DNA from: Anomaloglossus baeobatrachus
Lineage: Eukaryota > Chordata > Amphibia > Anura > Aromobatidae
Direction: 5' to 3'
Assembly (NCBI RefSeq): GCF_048569485.1
Contig: NC_134354.1
Location: 440,303,279 to 440,367,278, forward strand
DNA: 64,000 nt
A program made the position numbers and the translations under genes. The notes below the pieces were generated by a model. That model did not search any database, was not told where the DNA came from, and was given only the letters and a program-made list of their open reading frames with translations. Shown piece by piece: positions 32,465 through 44,004 of the stretch (position 1 is the first letter of the stretch; every line of letters begins with the position of its first letter).

Positions 32465-33955
32465 ATGTCGTCCGCAAAAAGCAAAAGTGCCAAGGCACGG
32501 ACTTTATATGCTGCTTGTACTGCATGTGGGGCTCCTCTACCGGCAGGTTCCACTGACCCCCATTGTGTGCAGTGCTCGGCCCCCGTGGCAATTGCTCAGC
32601 CGGGGCCGCTGCTAGAGGTGACCCAGGGAGAACCACCTGTAAATGCTGTCCAGGTGACAGGGACGGAGTTTGCAGCTTTTGCTGACAGATTGTCTATGAC
32701 TATGTCTAAAATTCTTGAAACATTGCAGTCTAGACCAGTAACTCAGACCATGGGCACTGTTGATCCATTGCCCCCTGGTCCCCCTCAGCTGGACCACTTC
32801 CTAGCTCCGGGGGTGTCACATGCACCCCAGGGTGACGGCTCTGACTCGGACGACAGTCCCAGACAACCTAAGCGGGCTCGCTATGAGCGACCCTCAACTT
32901 CATCACACTGGTCAGGGTCCCAGCGGGACGACTCTCTGTGTGATGAGGCGGATGTAACTGATCAGGAGTCTGATGCTGGGGCCGCTCTCAATCTAGATAC
33001 CCCGGATGGTGACGCCATAGTGAATGATCTTATAGCGTCCATCAATAGGATGTTAGATATTTCTCCACCAGCTCCTCTTGCGGAGGAGGCAGCTTCACAG
33101 CAGGAGAAATTCCATTTCAGGTATCCCAAGCGTAAATTAAGCACTTTTCTGGACCACTCTGACTTTAGAGACGCAATCCAGAAACACCACGCTTATCCAG
33201 ATAAGCGTTTTTCCAAACGGCTTAAAGATACACGCTATCCTTTTCCCCCTGACGTGGTCAAGGGCTGGACACAGTGTCCCATGGTGGACCCTCCAATCTC
33301 CAGGCTTGCAGCCAGATCTCTAGTTGCAGTGGAAGATGGGGCGGCACTTAAAGATGCCACTGACAGACAGATGGAGCTCTGGTTAAAATCCATCTATGAA
33401 GCTATTGGAGCGTCGTTGGCGCCAGCATTCGCAGCCGTATGGGCACTCCAAGCTATTTCAGCTGGGCTTACACAGGTCGACACGGTCACACGTACATCTG
33501 CTCCGCAGGTGGCACCCTTGACCTCTCAAATGTCTGCATTCGCGTCTTACGCGATTAATGCTGTCCTAGACTCTACGAGCCGTACGGCGGTGGCGTCAGC
33601 CAACTCTGTGGTTTTACGCAGAGCCCTGTGGTTGAGAGAATGGAAGGCAGATTCTTCTTCCAAGAAGTGCTTAACCAGTTTGCCTTTTTCTCGTGACCGA
33701 TTGTTTGGTGAGCGTTTGGATGAAATCATTAAACACTCCAAGGGTAAGGATTCATCCTTACCTCAGCCCAGACAAAACAAACCCCAACAGAGGAGGGGAC
33801 AGTCTGGTTTTCGGTCCTTTCGAGGCTCAGGCAGGTCCCAATTCTACTCGTCCAAAAGGACTCAAAAGGATCAGAGGGGCTCAGATTCTTGGCGGACTCA
33901 ATCACGCCCAAAAAAGCCAGCCGGAAGAACCGTTACCAAGACGGCTTCCTCATGA
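32465..33955 (+). CDS. DIRS copy 3 Gag-like protein
   Basis: 496 residues. Near the N-terminus CX2C-X12-CX2C (C18, C21, C34, C37; CTACGAPLPAG...HCVQC) looks like a small zinc ribbon. An acidic segment with DSDDSPRQPKRARYERP and a Ser/Asp-rich stretch follow. The central region (FHFRYPKRKLSTFLDHSDF, then KSIYEAIGASLAPAFAAVWA) is highly conserved between the copies in this window and is presumably the structural core. The C-terminus is basic, Gln/Arg/Ser-rich and could bind nucleic acid. DIRS gag is poorly characterised; the role is by position. The start codon is supported by a homologous ATG in copy 4. Confidence 0.8.
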   Translation: MSSAKSKSAKARTLYAACTACGAPLPAGSTDPHCVQCSAPVAIAQPGPLLEVTQGEPPVNAVQVTGTEFAAFADRLSMTMSKILETLQSRPVTQTMGTVDPLPPGPPQLDHFLAPGVSHAPQGDGSDSDDSPRQPKRARYERPSTSSHWSGSQRDDSLCDEADVTDQESDAGAALNLDTPDGDAIVNDLIASINRMLDISPPAPLAEEAASQQEKFHFRYPKRKLSTFLDHSDFRDAIQKHHAYPDKRFSKRLKDTRYPFPPDVVKGWTQCPMVDPPISRLAARSLVAVEDGAALKDATDRQMELWLKSIYEAIGASLAPAFAAVWALQAISAGLTQVDTVTRTSAPQVAPLTSQMSAFASYAINAVLDSTSRTAVASANSVVLRRALWLREWKADSSSKKCLTSLPFSRDRLFGERLDEIIKHSKGKDSSLPQPRQNKPQQRRGQSGFRSFRGSGRSQFYSSKRTQKDQRGSDSWRTQSRPKKPAGRTVTKTASS

Positions 33956-34015
33956 CTCTCAGCCTCCTCTCTCCGCATCCTCGGTCGGTGGCAGGCTCTC
34001 CCGCTTTGGCGACAT

Positions 34016-35848
34016 TTGGTTGTCACAGGTCAAAGACCGTTGGGTGAGAGACATTCTGTCTCACGGGTACAGGATAGAGTTCTGCTCTCGTCCTCCAACT
34101 CGCTTCTTCAGAACTTCCCCACCGACCGAGCCGATGCTCTGCTGCAAGCGGTGTCCGCTCTAAAGGCGGAAGGAGTGGTGACTTCTGTTCCTCTTCAGGA
34201 ACAAGGTCACGGTTTTTACTCCAATTTGTTTGTGGTGCCAAAGAAAGACGGGTCGTTCCGTCCCGTCCTGGATCTAAAGCTGCTCAACAAACACGTAAAA
34301 ACCAGGAGGTTCCGGATGGAATCTCTCCGCTCCGTTATCGCCTCAATGTTTCAAGGAGATTTCCTAGCATCAATAGACATCAAGGATGCTTATCTCCACG
34401 TGCCAATTGCGCCAGAGCATCAGCGTTTTCTACGCTTCGTTATAGGAAGCGAACACCTGCAGTTCGTAGCTCTACCTTTCGGGCTGGCGACAGCCCCTCG
34501 GGTCTTCACCAAGGTCATGGCAGCAGTAGTAGCAGTCCTGCACTCGCAAGGTCACTCCGTGATCCCGTATTTGGACGATCTACTTATCAAGGCACCCTCT
34601 CAAGAGGCATGCCAACACAGCCTGAACGTGGCACTGAAGACTCTCCAGAGTTTCGGGTGGATTATCAACTTTTCAAAGTCAAATCTAACCCCGACCCAAT
34701 CACTAACATATCTTGGCATGGAGTTTCATACTCTCTCAGCGATAGTGAAACTTCCACTGGACAAACAGTGCTCGCTACAGATAGGGGTGCAATCTCTCCT
34801 TCAGGGCCAGTCGCACCCCTTGAGGCGCCTCATGCACTTCCTAGGGAAGATGGTAGCAGCAATGGAAGCAGTTCCTTTTGCGCAGTTTCATCTGCGTCCA
34901 CTACAATGGGACATTCTCCGCCAATGGGACGGGAAGTCGACGTCCCTCGACAGGGAGGTCTCCCTCTCTCAGGCAGCCAAGGAATCTCTCCGGTGGTGGC
35001 TTCTTCCCACCTCATTGTCAAAAGGAAGGTCGTTCCTACCCCCATCTTGGGCGGTGGTCACGACAGATGCGAGTCTATCAGGGTGGGGAGCAGTGTTTCT
35101 TCACCACATGGCTCAGGGTACGTGGACTCGGAAAGAGTCCACCCTTCAGATCAATGTTCTGGAGATCAGAGCAGTCTACCTTGCACTTCAAGCCTTCCAA
35201 CAGTGGCTGGAAGGCAAGCAGATCCGAATTCAGTCGGACAACTCCACAGCGGTGGCATATATCAACCACCAAGGGGGAACACGCAGTCGGCAAGCCTTCC
35301 AGGAAGTCCGGCGGATTCTGACGTGGGTGGAAGACACGGCATCCACCATATCCGCCGTTCACATCCCAGGCGTAGAAAACTGGGAAGCAGACTTTCTCAG
35401 TCGCCAGGGCATGGACGCAGGGGAATGGTCCCTTCACCCGGACGTGTTTCAGGAGATCTGTCGCCGCTGGGGGATGCCGGACGTCGACCTGATGGCGTCA
35501 CGGCACAACAACAAGGTCCCGGTTTTCATGGCACGGTCTCACGATCACAGAGCTCTGGCGGCAGACGCCTTAGTTCAAGATTGGTCGCATTTCCGGCTAC
35601 CGTATGTGTTCCCACCTCTGGCATTGTTGCCCAGAGTGCTCCGAAAAATCAGGTCCGACTGCCGCCGCGCCATTCTCGTCGCTCCAGACTGGCCAAGGAG
35701 GTCGTGGTACCCGGATCTGTGGCACCTCACGGTAGGCCATCCGTGGGCACTACCAGACCGTCCAGACTTGCTGTCTCAAGGGCCGTTTTTCCATCTGAAT
35801 TCTGCGGCCCTGAACCTGACTGTGTGGCCATTGAGTCCTGGATCCTAG
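34016..35848 (+). CDS. DIRS copy 3 reverse transcriptase / RNase H / methyltransferase-like
   Basis: 610 residues. Reverse transcriptase covers about 40-300 with FRPVLDLKLLNKHV, SIDIKDAYLHVPI and the catalytic YLDD at 185-188. RNase H covers about 345-465 with D351 (TTDASLSGWG), E383, D408 (QSDNSTAVAYINHQ) and the ENWEADFLSRQ end. A methyltransferase-like region (about 470-580, PDVDLMASRHNNKVP then WPRRSWYPDLWHL) follows, without a clear NPPY-type motif. It copies the element RNA into cDNA. The frame begins after the end of gag and is overlapped by the recombinase frame from 34609. True initiation is uncertain; the family is known for overlapping frames. Confidence 0.88.
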   Translation: MVVTGQRPLGERHSVSRVQDRVLLSSSNSLLQNFPTDRADALLQAVSALKAEGVVTSVPLQEQGHGFYSNLFVVPKKDGSFRPVLDLKLLNKHVKTRRFRMESLRSVIASMFQGDFLASIDIKDAYLHVPIAPEHQRFLRFVIGSEHLQFVALPFGLATAPRVFTKVMAAVVAVLHSQGHSVIPYLDDLLIKAPSQEACQHSLNVALKTLQSFGWIINFSKSNLTPTQSLTYLGMEFHTLSAIVKLPLDKQCSLQIGVQSLLQGQSHPLRRLMHFLGKMVAAMEAVPFAQFHLRPLQWDILRQWDGKSTSLDREVSLSQAAKESLRWWLLPTSLSKGRSFLPPSWAVVTTDASLSGWGAVFLHHMAQGTWTRKESTLQINVLEIRAVYLALQAFQQWLEGKQIRIQSDNSTAVAYINHQGGTRSRQAFQEVRRILTWVEDTASTISAVHIPGVENWEADFLSRQGMDAGEWSLHPDVFQEICRRWGMPDVDLMASRHNNKVPVFMARSHDHRALAADALVQDWSHFRLPYVFPPLALLPRVLRKIRSDCRRAILVAPDWPRRSWYPDLWHLTVGHPWALPDRPDLLSQGPFFHLNSAALNLTVWPLSPGS

Positions 35849-36867
35849 CGGCCTCAGGTTTATCTCATGAAGTGGTTGCCACCATGAGACAGGCTAGGAA
35901 ACCATCCTCCGCCAAGATCTCCCACAGGACGTGGAGGATATTCCTATCTTGGTGCTCTGCTCAGGGAGTTTCTCCCTGGCCTTTTGCATTGCCTACTTTT
36001 CTTTCCTTCCTGCAGTCTGGGTTGGAAAAAGGTTTGTCGCTTGGCTCCCTCAAGGGTCAAGTCTCCGCGCTATCCGTATTTTTTCAGAAACGCCTGGCGC
36101 GACTTCCTCAGGTACGCACGTTCCTGCAAGGGGTTTGTCATATCGTCCCCCCTTACAAGCGGCCATTGGAGCCCTGGGACCTGAACAAGGTTCTAATTGC
36201 TCTCCAAAAGCCGCCTTTCGAGCCTATGAAGGAGGTTTCCCTTTCTCGTCTTTCACAGAAAGTGGCCTTTCTAGTGGCGGTCACGTCTCTTCGGAGAGTG
36301 TCCGAGCTGGCGGCGCTATCATGCAGATCTCCATTCCTGGTGTTTCACCAGGACAAGGTAGTTCTGCGTCCAATTCCAGAATTTCTTCCCAAGGTGGTAT
36401 CTTCCTTTCATCTCAATCAAGATATCACTTTACCGTCCTTGTGTCCGCATCCAGTTCACCAATTTGAAAAAGGTTTGCATTTATTGGATCTGGTGAGAGC
36501 ACTCAGGATCTACATTTCCCGCACGGCGCCTCTGCGCTGCTCGGATGCACGCTTTATCCTTGTCGCTGGTCAGCGTAAAGGGTCGCAAGCTTCCAAATCC
36601 ACCCTTGCGCGTTGGATCAAGGAACCAATTCTTCACACCTACCGTTCTGCTGGGCTTCCGATTCCATCAGGACTGAAAGCCCATTCTACCAGAGCCGTGG
36701 GTGCGTCCTGGGCACTACGGCACCAGGCTACGGCTCAGCAGGTGTGCCAGGCGGCTACCTGGTCGAGTCTGCACACTTTTACCAAGCATTATCAGGTGCA
36801 TACCTACGCTTCGGCGGATGCCGGCCTAGGTAGACAAGTCCTTCAGGCGGCGGTGGCTCACCTGTAG
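34609..36867 (+). CDS. DIRS copy 3 tyrosine recombinase frame
   Basis: 752 residues. The recombinase itself is roughly 415-752, with Arg in LRRVSELAALSC, H-x-x-R in KAHSTRAVGASWAL and Tyr in FTKHYQVHTY. It begins with ATMRQARKPSSAKIS followed by an SAM-like core-binding stretch (LSFLQSGLEKGLSLGSLKGQ). The first ~410 residues overlap RT/RNase H in another frame and are Ser/Gly/Pro/Arg-rich. The enzyme inserts circular cDNA. Copies 1 and 4 show the same arrangement. Confidence 0.82.
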   Translation: MPTQPERGTEDSPEFRVDYQLFKVKSNPDPITNISWHGVSYSLSDSETSTGQTVLATDRGAISPSGPVAPLEAPHALPREDGSSNGSSSFCAVSSASTTMGHSPPMGREVDVPRQGGLPLSGSQGISPVVASSHLIVKRKVVPTPILGGGHDRCESIRVGSSVSSPHGSGYVDSERVHPSDQCSGDQSSLPCTSSLPTVAGRQADPNSVGQLHSGGIYQPPRGNTQSASLPGSPADSDVGGRHGIHHIRRSHPRRRKLGSRLSQSPGHGRRGMVPSPGRVSGDLSPLGDAGRRPDGVTAQQQGPGFHGTVSRSQSSGGRRLSSRLVAFPATVCVPTSGIVAQSAPKNQVRLPPRHSRRSRLAKEVVVPGSVAPHGRPSVGTTRPSRLAVSRAVFPSEFCGPEPDCVAIESWILAASGLSHEVVATMRQARKPSSAKISHRTWRIFLSWCSAQGVSPWPFALPTFLSFLQSGLEKGLSLGSLKGQVSALSVFFQKRLARLPQVRTFLQGVCHIVPPYKRPLEPWDLNKVLIALQKPPFEPMKEVSLSRLSQKVAFLVAVTSLRRVSELAALSCRSPFLVFHQDKVVLRPIPEFLPKVVSSFHLNQDITLPSLCPHPVHQFEKGLHLLDLVRALRIYISRTAPLRCSDARFILVAGQRKGSQASKSTLARWIKEPILHTYRSAGLPIPSGLKAHSTRAVGASWALRHQATAQQVCQAATWSSLHTFTKHYQVHTYASADAGLGRQVLQAAVAHL

Positions 36868-36919
36868 GAAAGGGCTGTTTGACGGCCCTATCACGAGGTA
36901 TTCTTTTACCCACCCAGGG

Positions 36920-38680
<1,761 letters not shown>

Positions 38681-38684
38681 TTAA

Positions 38685-39517
38685 AGGGAACCTGTCATCA
38701 GAAATTTTGCTTTAAACCTAAATGTTTCCCCCTCTGCAGCTCCTGGGCTGCATTTTAGCAAGGTTCCTGTTGGTTTTTTGCTCCCTTTTAGACCAAATAT
38801 AATAGTTTATAAGGGTGTACCTTTTGGGATGCAAATTTTCTAAATCGTCCATGGGGGCGGGCTCTCTGGTGTCCCTTATGTCCATCCTGCCGATTTACGA
38901 CGACCCCCAACGAGATTATGGGCGGCGCTGTGATTATCACTGCAGGTGCCCACCCATAATCTAGTGCACGCGCTTTCCTCTCTGCCTCCAGCGTTCTGCG
39001 CAAGCGCTGGCCGTAGCCGGTGGTGTCCTGCTTCGATCCTCCCATCTATTTCCTGCTACAGGGAAAGAGGGGACGTGCGGTCATCTGGCCAGCGCTTGCG
39101 CAGAACACTGGAGACAGAAAGGAAAGCGCGGGCACTTGCGACGACAACACAGCGCCGCCCATTCTCGTGCCTGCGCAAACGTCACCAGCGGTCACACTGT
39201 GCACTCAGTGCACAGTCCCGCTACAGTGGCACTGCGCATGCGCCGGACCACGGGCTCACTGGGCGGCATCCTGGAAGTATGAAATGCTGCGTTGGGGGAC
39301 GGCGTAAATCGGCAGGATGGACATAACGGACACCAGAGAGCCCGCCCCCATGGACAATTTAGAAAATTAGCATCCCAAAAGGTACACCTTTATAAAGTAT
39401 TATATTTGGTCTAAAAGGGAGCAAAAAACCAACAGGAACCTTGCTAGAATGCAGCCCAGGAGCTGCAGAGGGGGAAACATTTGGTTTTAAAGCAAAATTT
39501 CTGATGACAGGTTCCCT
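38685..39517. mobile_element. Kolobok/T2-like foldback MITE, ~215-bp arms
   Basis: Flanked by TTAA at 38681-38684 and 39518-39521. The ends AGGGAACCTGTCATCAG and CTGATGACAGGTTCCCT are perfect inverted repeats. Pairing continues through CAGCTCCTGGGCTGCATT, AAAAGGTACACC and GGGGGCGGGCTCTCTGGTGT to CATCCTGCCGATTTACG near 38897 and its complement near 39306. The centre holds a further imperfect dyad (GCGCAAGCGCTGGCC against GGCCAGCGCTTGCGCAGAAC). No coding capacity. Confidence 0.82.
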
Positions 39518-39521
39518 TTAA

Positions 39522-39997
39522 CTAAGCCAAGTGTGTACGAGGACCTTATCAACATTTTTGAATGAGGAAGGATTTCTGACAAATTTAGCAACTAAGTTGA
39601 ACTCTAAAGGTTTGAAAGGACTACACAGTGCTGCGCTTAGTTTGAAGTCATTTTGTGCTGACGGTCCCTTTTTAAAAAGGTTGTGCCACAACAGAACATG
39701 TAATTAATGCAGTATTCATCATGTAAAGAAATACTTCAGCAATGTACATCTATTAAAATGTATTTTCTGTTTAGTCTGGTGCACCGTAGTGTTACTTTAG
39801 CTGCTGTCTGTCCATTTAACCTTCTCGTCTAGTGGCAAATGGAGCTGCCTCAGCCACACGAGGATCCCGCTGCCTCAACCTCCCAGCTCTCATTCAGCCG
39901 ACTGAAAGCAGTTAGGCGTGGAAAGCGTCTGAAGTCAGTCTCCTAATCTTTTCTTCTTGATAAAGGGTGCTAAATCTGTAAAGCAGTGCTTTTACTC
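39522..39997 (+). other. rbbp7 intron 3, unique stretch
   Basis: About 480 bases without a recognisable feature between the TTAA foldback and the next MITE. Confidence 0.45.
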
Positions 39998-40000
39998 TTA

Positions 40001-40867
40001 AGGTACCGTCACACTAAGCAACTTACCAGCGATCCCAACAACGATAGGGATCGCTGGTAAGTTGCTAGGAGGTTGCTGGTGAGATGTCACACTGCGACGC
40101 TCCAGCGATCCCACCAGCAACCTGACCTGGCAGGGATCGCTGGAGCGTGGCTACACGAGTTGCTGGTGAGCTCACCAGCAACCAGTGACAAGCCCCCAGC
40201 GCCGCGTGGAAGATGCTGCGCTTCGTAACTAAGGTAAATATCGGGTAACCAACCCGATATTTACCTTGGTTACCACCGCACGGAGCTACACGTGCAGAGA
40301 GCAGGGAGCAGCGCACACTGAGCGCTGGCTCCCTGCTCTCCTAGTTACAGCACACATGGGGTTAATTTCCCGATGTGTGCTGCAGCTACATGTGCACAGA
40401 GCAGGGAGCAGCGCACAATGCTTAGCGCTGGCTCCTTGCTCTCCTAGTTACAGCACACATGGGGTTAATTAACCCGATGTGTGCTGCAGCTAAATGTGCA
40501 CACAGCAGGAGCCGGCACTGACAGTGAGAGCGGCGGAGGCTGGTATCAAAGGTAAATATCGGGTAACCAAGGACAGGGCTTCTTGGTTACCCGATGTTTA
40601 CATTGGTTACCAGCCTCCGCAGAAGCCGGCTCCTGCTGCCTGCACATTTAGTTGTTGCTGTCTCGCTGTCACACACAGCGATCTGTGCTTCACAGCGGGA
40701 CAGCAACAACTAAAAAATGGCCCAGGACATTCAGCAACAACCAACGACCTCACAGCAGGGGCCAGGTTGTTGCTGTATGTCACACACAGCAACATCGCTA
40801 GCAACGTCACAAAAGTTGTTCGTTAGCAGCGATGTTGCTAGCGATGTTGCTTAGTGTGACGGGGCCT
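40001..40867. mobile_element. Harbinger-like MITE, CCGTCACACTAAGCAAC termini
   Basis: Ends are AGGTACCGTCACACTAAGC and the complement of AGGCCCCGTCACACTAAGC, with TTA at 39998-40000 and 40868-40870. The interior is strongly dyad-structured (GCGATCCC...GGGATCGC; CGGGTAACCAACCCG) and has a ~110-bp unit repeated twice (GAGCAGGGAGCAGCGCACA to ACCCGATGTGTGCTGCAGCT region). No transposase. TTA targets suggest PIF/Harbinger. Confidence 0.65.
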
Positions 40868-40870
40868 TTA

Positions 40871-41117
40871 GGCTAGTTTCACACTGGCGTTGTTTTTCCT
40901 TCAGTTGCAATCCGCCGTCTCCTCCCCCCGGCTGCTGTAAAAGCGATCAGCTGATTTTCCCCCCCCCCCCAATAGTCTGCCGCTGGTAAAACTGTAAAGA
41001 CAAAAAAAAGCAGATTACGTTGTTTTGTACAATCCGTTGTGCCACTATATGCAACACATCCGTTGCATCCGTCACACAACGCAATGGATGCCGTTCAACG
41101 CGAGTGTGAAACTAGCC
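40871..41117. mobile_element. Harbinger-like MITE abutting its neighbour
   Basis: Terminus GGCTAGTTTCACACTGGCG and the inverted CGCGAGTGTGAAACTAGCC. TTA at 40868-40870 is shared with the preceding element and repeated at 41118-41120. Same family as 4492-4953 and 8993-10195, but only about 250 bp. It carries a single AGCGATCAGCTGATT unit and TCTGCCGCTGGTAAAAC, both also present next to the minisatellite of the 8993-10195 copy. Confidence 0.7.
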
Positions 41118-41120
41118 TTA

Positions 41121-41333
41121 AATGCTGCTGCCAATGCAGAGCACAGCAGTTGTCATGAGCTTGACACCTTGTTTCTGTACCTCCGCTCTTGATTGCTTGT
41201 CCAGCTCCCTGCTGCTGCTTCTCACAATTGAGGCAAGTCAGAGACCTGTTGAGGTCTCTCCCAAGTTTCTTGTTTAACTGCACCTTTTTATAAGATTTGT
41301 AAAGAAAAAAAAATGTAGTCTTAATTATAATTT
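41121..41333 (+). other. rbbp7 intron 3, short unique stretch
   Basis: Nothing recognisable; ends in ATTATAATTT next to DIRS copy 4. Confidence 0.4.
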
Positions 41334-42513
41334 CTTCGGCGCTCTATTGGGAGACCCAGACGATTGACGATTGGGTGTATAGCACTGCCTCCGGATGCCA
41401 CACAAAGCAATTACACTAAAAAGTGTAAGGCCCCTCCCCTTCTGGCTATACACCCCCAGTGGGATCACTGGCTCACCAGTTTTCTGCTTTGTGCGAAGGA
41501 GGTCAGACATCCACGCATAGCTCCACTGTTTGTAGTCAGCAGTAGCTGCTGGCTATATCGGATGGAAGAAAAGAGGGCCCATATGGGGCCCCCAGCATGC
41601 TCCCTTCTCACCCGCGGTGGTGCTTGTAAGGTTGAGGTACCTATTGCTGGTACAGCGGCTGGAGCCCACATGCTGTTTTCCTTCCACATCCCCTGGAGGG
41701 CTCTGTGGAAGTGGGATCCTGCCGGCCCCCAAGCCCTGGGGCCGGGCTCCATCCACAGACCCAGAGAACCTGCTGGATTTGGAGCGGGAGTGCCGTTCAG
41801 GGACAAGGCCCTGCAACTTTCAGGTACTCTGTGTCCCCGGCAGGCACGGACACTCTCAAGGCTTGCTGAGCGTTATAGTGCGCCGGGGACAGTAGCGCTG
41901 TGCGCTGGGGTTAGGTCACTGCAGCTTTGCTGAGTGACGTTACATGTTGGGAACTACTGCGCCGACCGCTACTGGAGCGGCGGCGCAGCTGCGACTTGTG
42001 GTGCGCCGGGGACTTTGCGCCGACCGCGCTTTTACGGCGGCGGCGCTTCTAACTTTAGCCCCCGGCTTCTGCGGCCTAGCGCCGCTTCGTTCCCGCCCCC
42101 ACCCTGTCAATCAGGGTAGGGGAGAGACGCTGCTCAATTGGCAGCGCCGAGGGCTGGAGCTTTATTTACATGCTCCAGCCCTCTCACTAGGCACAGTGGG
42201 AAGCAGGCTTCCCGCTCTTCGTCTGTATACGCCCAGGGCCCGCCCCCCCCTCTCCACAAGGACGCCGGCAGCCATTACACATGCGGTCTGGCTGGGGAAA
42301 GGCAGCAGGCTCTGGGAGACCCAGACTAAAGGGATTTCGGCGACCACACACCCGCTCCTAAGCGGGCGGTAAGCTGCACTTTAGTGCTGGCCCCACTAGT
42401 GCCTCAGTGTTATATTAGTGTACTTTTTTCTTGGTACCATATATATATATATATTTGCACTGTAAGGTCGCTTCTTGGCTGGACACCCTGTACTGCTCTG
42501 AGGAGGCAGCAAC

Positions 42514-44004
42514 ATGTCATCCGCAAAACGCAAGGGTGCCAAGGCACAGGCTGTGTACACTGTTTGTACTGCATGTGGGGCTAATCTACCAGCAGGCTCC
42601 AACGACTCTCATTGTGTGCAATGTTCAGTCCCAGTGGCACTTCGTCAGCCAGAGCCTATGGTGGTAGTGGCCCAGGCAGAGACGCCTGTGAACCCTGCCC
42701 CGGTGACGGGAACAGACTTTGCAGTTTTTGCTGATAAAATGTCTGTGACTATGACAAAAATCCTGGAGACCTTGCAGTCCAGGCCAGTTGCTCAGACCAT
42801 GGACACTGCTGTGTCTATGCTCTCCGGTCCCCCTCAGTTGGAACTAATCCGTACTTCAGGGGGGTCTCAAGCATCACAGGCTGAAGTCTCTGACTCAGAT
42901 GACAGTCCCAGGCAGCCTAAGCGAGCTCGCTGGGAAAGACCCTCCACGTCATCACACTGCTCAGGGTCTCAGCGACAAGAGTCTCTCTGTGATGAGACTG
43001 AGGACGGTGATCAGGATTCTAATCCTGAGGCCCCTCTCAATCTGGATGCTCCTGATGGTGACGCCATGGTTAATGACCTTATATCGGCAATTAATAGACT
43101 GTTGGATATTTCTCCCCCAGCCCCTTCTGCAGAGGAGGCAGCTGCACAGCAGGAGAAGTTCCATTTCCTATATCCCAAGCGTAAATTAAGTGCTTTTTTG
43201 GACCACTCTGACTTCAGAGAATCGATCCAGAAACACGACGCTCATCCAGACAAGCGTTTCTCTAAACGTTCTAAGGATACCCGTTATCCTTTTCCCTCTG
43301 AGGTGGCCAAACGCTGGACCCAGTGTCCAAAGGTGGATCCCCCAATTTCCAAGCTTGCGGCTAGGTCCATAGTCGCAGTAGAGGATGGCGCTTCACTTAA
43401 AGATGCCAACGACAGACAGATGGACCTTTGGTTGAAATCTGTCTATGAAGCTATCGGCGCGTCGTTTGCTCCAGCATTCGCGGCCGTGTGGGCACTCCAA
43501 GCTATTTCAGCTGGTTTAGCACAGGTGGATGCTTTCATACATCCAGCAGTGCCGCAAGTGGCGTCCCTAACTTCGCAAATGTCTGCGTTTGCGACCTATG
43601 CTATCAATGCTGTCCTAGAATCTACAAGCCGTACCGCTATGGCGTCCGCCAATTCTGTGGTTTTGCGCAGAGCCTTGCGGTTAAAGGACTGGAAAGCAGA
43701 TGCTGGTTCCAAAAAATGCTTAACCAGCTTGCCATTATCTAGAGACAGACTGTTTGGTGAGCCATTGGCTGAAATCATAAAACAGTCCAAGGGTAAGGAC
43801 TCTTCCTTACCACAGCCCAGAGCAAGTAAACCTCAACAGAAAAAGTGGCAGTCGAGGTTTCGGTCCTTTCGAGGCTCGGGCAAGGCCCAATTCTCCTCGT
43901 CCAAAAGGACTCAGAAAGAACAAGGGAGCTCAGATTCCTGGCGGGCTCACTCACGCCCCAGGAAAGCAAATGGAGGAACCGCTTCCAAAGCGGCTACCTC
44001 ATGA
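42514..44004 (+). CDS. DIRS copy 4 Gag-like protein
   Basis: 496 residues, the same length as in copy 3. The N-terminal CX2C-X12-CX2C zinc-ribbon-like motif is conserved (CTACGANLPAGSNDSHCVQC). The acidic DSDDSPRQPKRARWERP patch and the core (FHFLYPKRKLSAFLDHSDF; KSVYEAIGASFAPAFAAVWA) are also conserved. Identical length and preserved frame in two diverged copies indicate the frame was under selection until recently. The end overlaps the start of the RT frame by about 35 bases. Confidence 0.82.
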   Translation: MSSAKRKGAKAQAVYTVCTACGANLPAGSNDSHCVQCSVPVALRQPEPMVVVAQAETPVNPAPVTGTDFAVFADKMSVTMTKILETLQSRPVAQTMDTAVSMLSGPPQLELIRTSGGSQASQAEVSDSDDSPRQPKRARWERPSTSSHCSGSQRQESLCDETEDGDQDSNPEAPLNLDAPDGDAMVNDLISAINRLLDISPPAPSAEEAAAQQEKFHFLYPKRKLSAFLDHSDFRESIQKHDAHPDKRFSKRSKDTRYPFPSEVAKRWTQCPKVDPPISKLAARSIVAVEDGASLKDANDRQMDLWLKSVYEAIGASFAPAFAAVWALQAISAGLAQVDAFIHPAVPQVASLTSQMSAFATYAINAVLESTSRTAMASANSVVLRRALRLKDWKADAGSKKCLTSLPLSRDRLFGEPLAEIIKQSKGKDSSLPQPRASKPQQKKWQSRFRSFRGSGKAQFSSSKRTQKEQGSSDSWRAHSRPRKANGGTASKAATS

